DNA of 13,922 bases, from the NCBI GenBank assembly GCA_900617975.1, contig UZAE01012816.1:2904-16825 (forward strand). The letters are read 5' to 3'. Shown piece after piece: positions 1 to 10,500 of this stretch. Every line of letters begins with the position of its first letter. Within the stretch, counting starts at the first letter, position 1. This stretch comes from Rodentolepis nana. Taxonomy: Eukaryota > Platyhelminthes > Cestoda > Cyclophyllidea > Hymenolepididae. The position numbers and the translations under genes were made by a program. The notes under the pieces were generated by a model that worked only from the letters and a program-made list of their open reading frames with translations, searched no databases and was not told the origin of the DNA.

Positions 1-1174
1 AAAAATGGGGTGGTGGGGGGGGGGGGGGGGGGTGGAGGTTCTTTATGCACTAGAAATGTCTTCACATGTTTAATTTTTCTGTGGCTCCTAAACTTGGCTC
101 ACCTTCTTGTTTTGGCATTGGTTTCATTTAAAATTCTCCTTTAAGACTGCATCGTCTTTAATCACCTCCATTTAGGTGACAAGTATATTGTTGGAATGTG
201 GATAGTCATGGAAATTCTCTCTCTCTCCCTGTGTGTGTGTGTGTATTAGTAACAGTTCAAGGGAATAGAGTTAAGTAAGCGTCTCACTTTATCATAAAGC
301 CTATTGGATGTGTGTGTGTGTGTGTTCTAAAGACCTCTCTTGATTTGCAGTTTGGTTTAAATAAATATGTTTAAAGAGCGTCAAACTGACAAGGCAATAG
401 GGACTAAGAGATACGTACATCGAATTACTGGCAAATAGCTCCTTATTGGATGAGCGAGATTTGCTGGCTTACCTTACTTCCAGTTCCTTGGTGGCACGAT
501 GTCATAAAATTCTTCCAATTATTCTCTAAAGAAATTCGGCTGTAAACTGGTAGGAAGTGAGAATATGGCAGTATATCTCTCCTCTATTGAGTTTGCCTCT
601 TCACGGATATTAATATTGAATCAGTGGGCCGTGCCTATTGTACTGTTTTCTCATATATCTTTGACCAACTCCTATATTGACTGATCGCCGCTGAAAAACG
701 CAGAGAATAGTAGGTAGAGGTGGAGGGGTTTGAGGGGGGGGGGTGGTATAGTGCAGTGAGGTCATAAATTATGCAACGGCCGCCGCGTCCGTCATTTGAC
801 GATTAGTTTGATTGGGCCCTAAAGCCTCCCTCATTGGTGAGGTATAGGCTAGCCATCGGAAGGAACTCTGGGGTCATTTCTGCACTGCTGCTGCTGCTGC
901 CGCCTAAGGCCAAGGTTACTTCAACTAGTAGCAGTTTTGGGGTTCAGTGCACGTCACAAATCCATACGAATACGTTCATTTACCCCTCTCTCTCTCTCTG
1001 TCTCTCTCGGGGTGTATTAAACTGTCGTTTTTCTGCTCCTTAGCCATCATTTAAGTTCACTCTCTACACACCCCCTCTGAAGGAATCTCCTACGCTGTCT
1101 CCCTTGTATTTTTTTTTGTTCTACTTCATTGATTAAACGTTCTTGTTTCATTTGCCGTTCTCTTTCTTATTCAG
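1..1174. other. Non-coding upstream stretch with microsatellites
   Basis: I see no supportable gene. It contains a G18 run (15-32), a CT/GT compound microsatellite (216-244), a TG run (309-325), a G10 run (734-743), a (CTG)5 repeat (885-899) and a TC-rich tract around 986-1008. The patch at about 770-960 is richer in GC and CpG than its surroundings (GGCCGCCGCGTCCGTC near 779-793) and might be a promoter or a missed exon. Nothing decides between these. Confidence 0.5.
15..32 (+). repeat. G18 homopolymer
   Basis: Uninterrupted G run in AT-rich surroundings, preceded by a short G4 run. Confidence 0.9.
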
Positions 1175-1291
1175 GCGTCGTCAACCCCTCGTGTGTCTGG
1201 ACCTGCGTCTCCTATTTCTCAGAACGGTGATAATAAGACGTGTATTAGCAATAACAACAGCGGTTCTGGTGTTACAATTCGCGTGAAACAT
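1175..1291 (+). CDS. Probable upstream DLGAP exon, disordered region
   Basis: A pyrimidine-rich acceptor (TTCTTTCTTATTCAG, ending at 1174) precedes an open frame from 1175. It encodes a Ser/Asn/Gly-rich stretch beginning ASSTPRVSGPASPISQNGDN, similar in composition to the next exon. No strong GT donor closes it. A GC-type donor (GCAAGT at 1292) or a weak GT donor (GTGAAA at 1283) would each leave phase 0, matching the phase-0 start of the exon at 7260. A second frame is also open across most of the segment, so the reading rests on composition and phase. No homology is recognisable. The start of the gene is not visible. Confidence 0.5.
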
Positions 1292-1978
1292 GCAAGTTAC
1301 TTTCTCCCTTTTCCTCTTATTTTCCCATCTTTTTATCCCATTTTTACGGGGTAATTATAATGCCTATGTGCTCAGTCTACTGGTAGTTGCCTAAGGAATG
1401 TGAGATGTCTATTGGTGTTTCCTTTTTTGTATTTCATCTCTCATCTCCTTTTCACCGAAGTAGCTTTGTTCGCTGTGCTTTTGATAGCTCCTTGCGAGAA
1501 AGATAACTTTCACCCACATTAAATCGCCTGTTTGTTCTGATTCACCGCACTTTGTGAAGGAATGTGGCTGCTCTAGTGATTACTATTTTTGTGTTAGTAT
1601 CAATGGCAATGCAAAGTAAATAGATTTGACTGTTTATTTTCCAAAGTGGAATAACTTCTAAATTCTAGAAGAATAATCATATCTAACAAATTGCGTCCCC
1701 AGTAAGCATGAAACTGTGATCAATGTTTAAGCATAGGCTTCCAAGAGTGTTGCCTTAATTTGAATTCTCGAATCGTTGTTGTGGTTCTTTATAGATAAGT
1801 ACTCATTCTACCAGTGGGCTTTGTACTTTTGCCACATTTCGTTGTCGAGACACCACGTTTCCGATTCAGCGTTTTATCCCATTACGTGAGCGTGTGTTCC
1901 CCCTTTTGGTTTGTCAAATTTGATGTGTGAGCAAAAGGGTAAATTCCTACTAATACACTCATTCACAAACAAGTGGGA

Positions 1979-1990
1979 GGGGGGGGGGGG
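1979..1990 (+). repeat. G12 homopolymer
   Basis: G run in non-coding sequence, preceded by GGGA. Confidence 0.9.
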
Positions 1991-2095
1991 TTAGAGGTGC
2001 TTTATATCCACTGCTTTTCAGATTGTTAGCAGTCGGGCTTTCTCGCCATGTATTATACGACGACCACGAATGACATGGATTTGCCGTTTCACCAT

Positions 2096-2118
2096 ACACA
2101 CACACACACACACACACA
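2096..2118 (+). repeat. (AC)n microsatellite
   Basis: Alternating AC run of 23 nt. It produces a spurious VCVCVCV stretch on the minus strand. Confidence 0.95.
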
Positions 2119-3589
2119 TTGCCTCTTTCACGACACGCCTCTAGTCTAATATACTTATTCCAACCCCATTTGTTATTGGAGTTTTGTGGAAGCTGGGAGA
2201 ACTTACTCAATGTTAGTGCCTCTTCAGTCTTCCCACAATAGTGGAATGGTGAAATCTCAATCTCAAGTGAATAGTGTCTTGCGAAAACTGATATTTTACG
2301 CATCTATCAACTTGTTTGTCTTTTTCAACTTCAAGTAAATGCTTAAGGCTAAAATGGTCTACAAGTTGTATTTGAGCAGAGAATCAGCATCAACCTATCT
2401 CTTCTAGAGAATGGAAGTACTAGTCATCTGCCCCAGATCATTTCAATTAAGCAATACATTTTTTCCTCTGGGTAGCGTTGTTGGTTTTTCAATCACAAAA
2501 TGTGTGTCCCTTTGGGTCTTTAAACCTCGACTTCCAAATTGTCTGACATGTGGTAGATCTGGCATTGTCTCTTTTAACGTCCATTGTTATGGCCCCCCCC
2601 CTCGTTTTCGCACCAATTCTCATTTGCATACTTCATGCAATTTAGTCTTTTTGTTTCCTTGCCTTACATAAACACATTTGAATCCAACAGTTGGTTGCCT
2701 TGGGTGTGTTTTAATGTTTCCTTCCATTTACATAAATGTGTGAGGCATTCCATTCTGGTCTTCCATAACCCCCCCCCTCCCCACTGCCCAAGTGGTTTGT
2801 CTTCAAGTTATATTCTCATGACTAGCAGAAAATGAACCGTTTCTCTTTATACCTTTTCTCAATTTTAATGATTTCGGATTATGAGTAAACGGTGATTCAT
2901 TAATTCCTCCCCTTTAGAGACTGTGAGTGTCTAGTATGATGAGTTGAGCATTGGTCTTGGTGGTATTCAACAGTTGTGGCATTAACCTTTGGCGTGTGAA
3001 TTCGAGGTGTGATTTTTTTCACCTCGTAGGCGGAGGGGGGGTGGGGTTGGGTGTTGTTTTTTATGTTTTCTGTGCGCACTAGTCCTTACGCGTACGCACT
3101 TCTAAGTCGACCCGCCCGCTCTCTCTCCAGGAATTAAAGTATGACGATTTCTTTGAAGTGATGCTGTGTAGTAAATGCTTGGGGGCTAAATATTCAACCT
3201 GATTGGAAAGCATTTAAAGCGAATTGAAGCTTCTCTTTCTTGTGTTTACTCAAAATTGTGGAATTTAGCGCAATAGTTATCCGTGAAGCAACACACAACA
3301 GTAATTAAAAGGGATGAACGGTATTGACGTGCAAAATATCATAGATTCAATCCAGAATGATACCGATCATGGTTCGCATTCAATTGAGCGTCAGTTGTGA
3401 TTACTTTCTTTTTAATCTCTCTTTCTTTAAATGAACCTACAATGGGTCCGATTTACTACTCGTCAAATCGATGCCGGGCAACTTCATTTTCTTGGAACTG
3501 CGTATATTTTGAATATGCCATATATTTGCGTCCGAAAATTGTTAATCCACCAAAAAATGGGCTATTTTGAAGATGTTCCGAGAGGGGGT

Positions 3590-3613
3590 GGGGGGGGGGG
3601 GGGAGAGAGAGAG
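3590..3613 (+). repeat. G14 run followed by (AG)5
   Basis: G run 3590-3603 then alternating AG to 3613: a purine-only tract. Confidence 0.9.
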
Positions 3614-4010
3614 CTGAAATATTTTATTCTCAAATTGCAAACTTTCCATTATTTGTTCCTACTAATTTCATCGGGCATCGTTTTTATTATTTTTCATTTA
3701 AGTTATGATATCATGCCCCCAATTATTAAGCATTACATCTTAGTTGGGATTATAGAGCTCTCCCTTACGTCACATACATTTACGTCAGTTTTCTTTCCAT
3801 TATTAGTGTTTTTTATTGGTTTAAGCGTTTTTAGTGGCATAATTTAATATTTCGTATCAAAAGGAAAATCTAAAATTTTTAATCCAACGTGCTGTCTAAC
3901 TACGGAAGGTAAGTAACTTGTATTTACACACACACACACTTTCTACAACGTCGATGTCAGGAGCTCATTGCTCATTGGCACACACACGAGGGTGAGATGT
4001 AGAACCCTAA

Positions 4011-4021
4011 CCCCCCCCCCC
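4011..4021 (+). repeat. C11 homopolymer
   Basis: C run following CCCTAA. One of five C runs of at least 9 on the plus strand (others at 2593-2601, 2769-2777, 5757-5766 and 12173-12190). Confidence 0.9.
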
Positions 4022-4478
4022 TTTAATTAGGTCACGAACTTCCCATCTGAGTGGCTTTGGGATGCCCTCTCTGGGAAAGCTTTTGCCTATACTTTGTATT
4101 TCATGATTAAGTGACCTCAATAATTGTTCATTTTATTGCCGATTCTCATGCAACTGATGAGTACTGAATGTATAGCTATTCTATTTTCGGCTCTTAACAT
4201 TTATCTGAGTTTATTTCACTTGTCAATTCCACTCACCTCTGCCCTCCCCCTCTACTATCATTATGTACTGAATGCGGGCGACGCCCCCGTATGTATTATT
4301 CATACACGCTACTGCGTTACCTCATTGACAAGATTTGTGTGTTTGCATAACTAATTGGGTAAAGTGTTTCATTTTTTTCACGTCGATGAATAAAGAGACC
4401 ATATAATCAGCAGGACCTTCCACAATGTCTCATAAATTGGTAAATAATGCCATCGTAGAACAAGTTAGATACTTGCTA

Positions 4479-4492
4479 GTAAGCATTAAAGT
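4479..4492 (+). repeat. 14-bp direct repeat, left copy
   Basis: GTAAGCATTAAAGT, identical to 4817-4830. The pair flanks a 324-bp purine-rich segment (4493-4816), like a target-site duplication around a retroposed insert. Chance is also possible for a 14-mer in a window this size. Confidence 0.4.
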
Positions 4493-4816
4493 TTATTTAT
4501 AACAAATGTCAGGCGTTTTGATAGTTATCATTAGCCCTTTAGTTGACTTCGGGCTTCACAGAGGGAAGGTTCATCAAAGTAGCAGAAAGTCGAGGGGTGG
4601 GGAACAGAAGAGCGATTCACAGATGTAAAAGAGGCGGACAGACACAGAGGCAGAGAAAAGGGTAAGATGAGTACTGTGAAAGCGGTCGAATATGACAAGC
4701 AGTCGTGGCATGGTATTTTGAAGTCAGACGACAACTGCCGGTTAATAGACTTTTTTGCCGTATGAGTAAACGTTGCCCGGGGTGCACCACGAGGAGGTAA
4801 GTCTATTCCACACCCC

Positions 4817-4830
4817 GTAAGCATTAAAGT
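4817..4830 (+). repeat. 14-bp direct repeat, right copy
   Basis: Exact copy of 4479-4492. See that entry. Confidence 0.4.
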
Positions 4831-5541
4831 AGGTTAATTTTAATCTCTAATGGGAAACCGCGACTTTATCTCTATCGTCTTCGTAAAGATAGTTTGACCA
4901 TAAATGATTACCAATTATGCCTTAGGCCTTTCATAGTTCCTTGCACTTTGTGCCTGTTGAAGGTGTCTTATTGAGAATCTATGAAAGCACGAAGGATAGA
5001 TAAATGGATCAGAGCAACCATACTGTTGTGGGGGTTGTAGTTTGCAGTATTTCGCTCCATGCTTGTCTACGGGGGTCACCAAGTTCGTTCCCATTGACTT
5101 GCGTGGTTGTTGACTCAACTTACTTGAGTTGTGTGCGCGTGAGTTATCATGAAAGTACTGTTGCTCAGGTATATGAATCTTTAATAATATGCTTTGTTTA
5201 TATATATGCGGTATTATGATTTACTCTTGACAAGAGTAATTTGTGTTATCCCTTTGTTTCACCATGAGTAAAAGCACTAATGTCCTTAAAGGTTGGCTCA
5301 AGAGGGAAAATTGTAGGCTCTTGTCAAGTGCCTTAACAAGGAATTCGTTTAATCGGCGTCTGTGGGGTTCACATCATGGCAAGTTTCTACACCTCTTGGT
5401 TATACAGAATGGCATTTGGATAAAGCGTTCGGAAACTACTCGACCGTTTTTGTCAATTGATTCGTTCTATTTCTGAGTTAAACTATACAGACATTATGTA
5501 GACTGAATTGCTTACGAGAGCACTCGTGCTAGTAATGTGTA

Positions 5542-5566
5542 GGGGGGGGGGGGGGGGGGGGGGGGG
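5542..5566 (+). repeat. G25 homopolymer next to an N
   Basis: This is the longest homopolymer in the window. It runs into AG-N-GAGAG, so its length and the unresolved base at 5569 may reflect sequencing difficulty. Confidence 0.9.
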
Positions 5567-5843
5567 AGNGAGAGCCTGTGGATAGGGAGGGGGTGCCCGA
5601 GCTTTTCCATCCGGTGTGCTTGCCATTGACCAGGGTTTGAATATTGTACCTAGTCATAGCTAATCGTAGATTTTTAAATTGTTATTATCTCAGTCTCTCT
5701 GGTTAAGGTGTCCCTACTCGACGTTTTATCAATTCACTACTTCATGCCACTTTTATCCCCCCCCCCTCCAATCTCCCACTTTGTATTCCCATTCGTCTCT
5801 ATGTGTCTTCGTGGTTATTTCCTTAAAGCTAGAGTTTATTCTT

Positions 5844-5858
5844 GGGGGGGGGGGGGGG
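5844..5858 (+). repeat. G15 homopolymer
   Basis: G run about 80 nt downstream of a C10 run (5757-5766). The two could pair as a G:C hairpin in RNA or single-stranded DNA. Confidence 0.9.
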
Positions 5859-7259
5859 CTATAATCCGAAATATTATGGAAAACTTTCGCCTAACGAGTG
5901 CTCAGAAAAATTTCTCCCCAGAAAGGATTTGAAATTTCGTCAATTCATTCCGAATGTTTGGAAGTTGTTTTTTTTTTGAACGCCGTCTGCCTCAAATCTC
6001 TTGAACCTATGCAGGCCTTGAATCCATCTTGGGTTTTAGGTTTTTTCATAGCTTGCTTGAATCGATCACACCCTAGAGCAGAGTCATTGGTTAAGTTTTG
6101 CCTTTTTAGAATTTCCCTGAGAAATAGGCAAATTCCCATCTTAAGGAGACGAGATGTAAACACTCTTGCTTATTCTAAGTCCTTATGCGTTGTGAGTCAC
6201 TGAAATGCAACTTTGTTTTTTGTTTCCTTGTCGCAGTTGCTTTTTCAGCCTCCTTTCACTTACATGGCCCACCTTCTCCCGTCTTTGACTCATTCTAATT
6301 GCTTTTCCTCGTAAAATTTAATTTCATTCTAAAACAACCGGCTTTATAACTTTGAAACCAATTTTGCTAAACTGTGTCTACTTATTTCATTTCAGTAACC
6401 GAAATTTTAACCTATTTTTTAAGAATGTTTTTCTCTCCTTTGTCTTATAGAGCTATTCACATCCTCTGGATTTGGTAGTATAACGCTTTCAGTTGATTTA
6501 TATCGGCATGCTAGCAGTTATTTAGACAATTTGTAGATTTGTACTGTCCTTAATTGTTTCAGCTTAGTGCCTTTATAGTCTGCTGAATCATTCTTGATTA
6601 TTTTGACATTTTATATTAAAAACAGTAGGATTTTATCAGTTATGGTTCTGTTTCTGGCTGGTTCAGAGGATCGCTAACTTGCGGTTCTTCTATTAGTGGG
6701 TCTTGCTCTTTGCTTGGCTATGGAATTGTTCGGATTTTTGCTCTTTCTTGTTTACTGCTATGCATCAGATTCCATGGCTCTTTAACTGCCATTGGAGCCA
6801 ACTTCTCAAACTACCAGTTCACTGGCTTCATTTCTTTACGCTTTCTCACAAACCCTTTGTGACTGCTTTGTTTACCAATTGAATCGAAGTTTATTTTGCC
6901 TTCCTTAATGTAGGGCTTACAGTTAATTCAGTTATTATATATTATATTAGTTATATTAGTGTTTCTCGTTGAGTTATTAGTTTGCTTAATTGTTTGTTTG
7001 CTTGTTTTATTTCTCATCCCTTGTACTTGTTACGCTTAAGTACTTTATTTGTCCCGTTGTTGTAATATACCCTTGGTTTGATTGCTGATTTATAGGCGTT
7101 ACTTAAACTTTTTTGGCTATTACTAATTATAGCTCTTTGCGTTAGTTTCTGTACAAAATAAACGTAGTTTGTTTAGTCACTCGACTTTTCTACTAATGCT
7201 ATTTAGCTTTCCTGCTGTACTTACAATTTTAATTGATTTATCGTTTCCTCATTTTTTAG

Positions 7260-7551
7260 AACGTTTCCAACGGTGATTCACAGACAGTAGGTGGCGTTGA
7301 GGGCGCAGACCAAACTCAGAGTGATTTCAATCGAAGCAACCACTCCCACCACGAGCACTGGAATCGGTCCTCACTTATCATGCTTGCTGTAGCCCAGGCT
7401 TCGCCTCGCACCCACAATACTCCCTCGGCCTCCAACGGTACTGCTACCACACCCTCTCAACCTCATCCCGTGGCAAACGGTGGAAGTCGTTTCTCATTCA
7501 ATGAATCGACGGGAAACGCAGCTGTTCCCTCATCTCCTAAGGCCTTCCCTG
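7260..7551 (+). CDS. DLGAP exon: Ser/Asn/His-rich disordered segment
   Basis: The acceptor is CATTTTTTAG ending at 7259 and the donor is GTAAGT at 7552. The frame is open for 97 codons from AAC GTT TCC, plus one nucleotide of a split Gly codon. The product has no domain. It is rich in Ser, Asn, Thr, His and Pro, and includes a His/Ser patch near SNHSHHEHWNRSS and several SP or SPK sites (SPRT, SSPK) that could be proline-directed phosphorylation sites. A D-S-Q-T-V stretch near the start loosely resembles a dynein-light-chain (LC8) motif, a ligand class known in vertebrate GKAP, but this is speculative. An internal ATG at 7380 is probably not a start, because the frame is open back to the acceptor. 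It joins in phase to 8571. Confidence 0.8.
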
Positions 7552-10500
7552 GTAAGTGGGTATTTCTCACCTTTTTTTGGGGGGGGGGGGCTTGTTAGTT
7601 CTTTCCAATATCGTGACTTCCTAGATGGCAAAGTGCTGATAATGATTGCCTATAAGGAACTGTGGAGTTATGAGTCTCCTTTACATCACGAATTTTTCTA
7701 TATTTCTTCAATCCTAGTAAATCTAGTTTCTACCACCTTGCCTTTGTTTCAGACCCTTTGGGATGGCACAGAAGAGCAGATACTTCATGACATTTTATTA
7801 ATCCACTGAATCGTCTTCATCTTGCGTGTATTGAAGATAGAAACACCGTCATTTATGTGTATGCTATGCGCCCACTTATTTGTAGGACCGATGGAATACC
7901 TAGAGCGGATCTACGAGAATTTATCATCCTTGAAGTATGTGGCTTTGAGATGTATTTTAATCCCCTTCCCCCTCTGTTCATTATCAGATTAGCAATAAGT
8001 TTTGAGGTTTTTTGCCGCTGACGAATTTCTTAAAGAGACTGCCAACCTCAATATCCCAACTGGAAGCACACATGACAAGTCAGGGGTCTTTTCATTGTGA
8101 CAAGGTGGTTCCTTCCTCCTGCCCTTTGTAAGCCATGTGGCTCTTAGTCCACTTTGCCTCCTTACGCTAAAATCTCGCTCCGGTTCCCGATGTAGACATC
8201 ACGTTAAGTGAAGTCTTTGCACTCTTTCTAAAGTACTTAGCTTTGATTTTCCCTAATCACTTTATACTACGGCCTGCTGCACAAGCCACCCTGAAGTTTG
8301 CAGTCGTCTTTCATTATGTACTTCTTAAATGCATGCTATTTAAAAAGTGGGTTGTAACTAATAGATATTTTATATTTTTGATGTACTTTTCTTCGCGAAT
8401 AGTTTTTTCTATAAACGGGGAATTTAAAATCCGTATGTTCATTACATTTACGATTGCCAAGCTGAAGTTCACCACGCTAGAGCATGACTCTATTCTTATT
8501 GGATCGACTATGTCTTATTCTAAATTGTTTCAGTAAGCTCTATTACAATGCTCTTTCTCTTTGCTTCTAGGACGCCGTCTTACATCCAACGACGAGGGTG
8601 CAACGAGCATGGAATCTCAACTACCAAAAGTGGATGAAATTCCCTTAGTTAACTCAGACACAAGTCATGAAGAAGAGAATGGGGATAAAGCAGCAGCCCA
8701 TGCAGTAGCAACTAATGGAGGCCTGGAAGAGATCACAAACTCACTTCACGACTCTGCCATTTCCACCACCAATGGTCATGCGGGAGAAGACATTCAAGCA
8801 TTATCAAATGCATCTGCTGCTACTGCTGCTGCTGCTGCTGAAGTGGTAGCGCAGAAAGCTGTTACTGATGAGGTGGAGGTGATTCGAGATGGGCATTTCT
8901 TCCGTCGGCTGACCGATAAAATTGAACAGGAATTGAGGTTACGAGTAGAGGAGATAGAGAAAGACTTGAATGAAAATGAACTCTCTGATGAAGGTGAGTT
9001 CGCCCTTTAATATTATATTCGAAACTTTCGGCAATCTTATTACAGTTTATTTGAGCATTTTGAGTTGTTATTATTGACATAGGTGAATCATGTTCAACTA
9101 AAATGAAATCGAACACTTCAATTTTGTTAAAGTTTACCATTTAATTCTTTTACTAACCTCCTAAATATTGACCACTTAAATGCTATGCGCGGTGTTGACC
9201 TTGGAATTATTTCTACTGATAAATTTATAAGTAGCCAGTGAACTTTTTACAGATTGTTAATCCGCTGTTTCATTTATCCAGTGTCTGGCCACTTACGCAC
9301 AACAGTGGGTAAAGTGAACCTTCTTCTCTCCCAAAAGTTTGTTCAATTCCGTGGACTTTGCGCGGATTGTATTGCAGCTTCCGAGAAGACGGCCTCTGGT
9401 GAAGAGGTCGAGTTTGTCACCCTTCCTAGTGATCTCGAGGGCTTCTGGGCTATGGTTATGCTTCAGGTGGACGATTTGCAATCGATGATTGCCTCTTGTA
9501 ATCGTTTACGACAGAACGGCTGGAAACTTGACTATGATGCTGCCACCAATGGAAATGGAATCAATCATTCTACAGTGAGTATAAGTACTCTACTACTAAA
9601 AGGCCATGGTCGTTAGCATTCTAGTCTTGGGTGTAGAAAGTCTACAAAATTGTTTAAAAGTGGAATAAGACTTATCCATTCTGCATGCTCGAGCCTTTTT
9701 TGCATATGGATCTATATTCAGGAAACTCAGAAGTCATTTTCACTAGGTCACATAGTTGTATATTGTGGGAGTTACCAACGTAAACTAGTTAGTTGTGACT
9801 GAAAGCATTGGATTCAGGAGCTGTTTTCCTTGTGTTTGGACGTCTGCTGTGACGTAGGTCGTATTTTCCCATAATTTGTCCAAGATGGAAGCAATTCACA
9901 GATCTCTATGTTATATTGCAGATGTTTCAAAGCATGCAATTGTATATTTGAATTTGTCATTTATTTCTCTAACTCAATCGACTGTGTTCACACTCAAGTG
10001 ACTTCCTTTTCTACCTCATTTAGCTGCCTCGTTTACTTCGAATTCTGTTAAATCACAATTCATGCCTAAGTTATCACTGTTCCTGTTTACTAAATATTGG
10101 GTTGGCAACTAAGTCATTGCCGTTTTTGTTGACGGATTCACTCTATACTTTCTTTTGTTTTGTTAACGTGGCCAGAGCATCTAACCTATATTTTTTTCTT
10201 ACTGTATGGGCTTCTAGGTTAATTAGTAAAAAATTTTTTTGTTTAGTTCTTTAGTTTTGTTTTTATCCCAATTTAAAAATGAAAGAACAGGACGTGCACT
10301 TCCGACACATTGTATTTCTTCCGAAAAGGCAAGAACGCATCGTAAGCACAAAAGAAGTTATGTGCCGTATATGGAGATGAAGCCTTAAAAGAAAGGCAGT
10401 GTCGAAATTGGTTTGAAAGATTTCGTTCCGGTGATTTTTCACTGAAAAATTTACAACGATCTGGCCGCCCAGTCGAAGTGGATGAAACCCATATCAAGGC

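Larger units (their letters stand above)
1292..7259 (+). other. Large AT-rich intron (if the 1175 exon is real) with no recognised gene
   Basis: About 6 kb with no frame showing recognisable homology on either strand. The longest open frame (3431-3847) crosses a G14 tract and has AT-driven hydrophobic composition, so I treat it as chance. The stretch contains G/C homopolymers (listed separately), CA runs at 2096-2118 and 3926-3939, an AG run at 3604-3613, a 14-bp direct-repeat pair at 4479 and 4817, and an N at 5569. The last kilobase before 7260 is strongly T-rich on the plus strand, as in many introns upstream of an acceptor. Confidence 0.55.
7552..8570 (+). other. DLGAP intron (1,019 nt)
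   Basis: GTAAGT to TAG. A G12 run (7579-7590) lies 27 nt after the donor. The possible 49-nt exon is at 7886-7934. An open frame at 8243-8536 is AT-rich, lacks family resemblance and is judged spurious. Confidence 0.85.

Noticed and set aside
834..1043. Open frame with Leu run from (CTG)5
   Set aside because: No ATG start, and the translation runs into a TC microsatellite. Coding status is undecidable, so only the composition patch is reported.
1959..2303. Minus-strand frame with VCVCVCV
   Set aside because: It is generated by the CA microsatellite and a G12 run.
3431..3847. 138-codon plus-strand open frame with hydrophobic segments
   Set aside because: It runs through a G14/AG tract (poly-Gly, then ERE). 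Its hydrophobicity follows from T-rich DNA, and no family resemblance or splice context supports it.
3890..3920. Strong donor-like AAG-GTAAGT at 3909
   Set aside because: All three frames upstream are closed before a usable acceptor, so no exon can end there.
4531..4824. 97-codon minus-strand open frame
   Set aside because: No recognisable domain. The plus strand is also partly open here. Kept only as part of the direct-repeat insertion idea.
5243..5476. Plus-strand frame with GWLKREN and RRLW, faintly like a PH-domain start
   Set aside because: The resemblance is limited to a few residues. There are no convincing splice sites or continuation of a PH fold, and it is probably chance.
5631..5645. 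GGGTTTGAATA resembling a tRNA/SINE B box
   Set aside because: There is no matching A box at the right distance, and no cloverleaf can be drawn.
5898..6203. 101-codon plus-strand open frame
   Set aside because: No homology recognised. The opposite strand is open as well, and it lies in intron-like sequence.
6449..6535. Segment after TTGTCTTATAG open for about 28 codons in one frame
   Set aside because: No good donor, and it ends in TAG. The composition is intron-like.
8243..8536. 97-codon open frame in the intron before the 8571 exon
   Set aside because: AT-rich, no family match, and an extra exon here would need splice sites that I do not see in phase.
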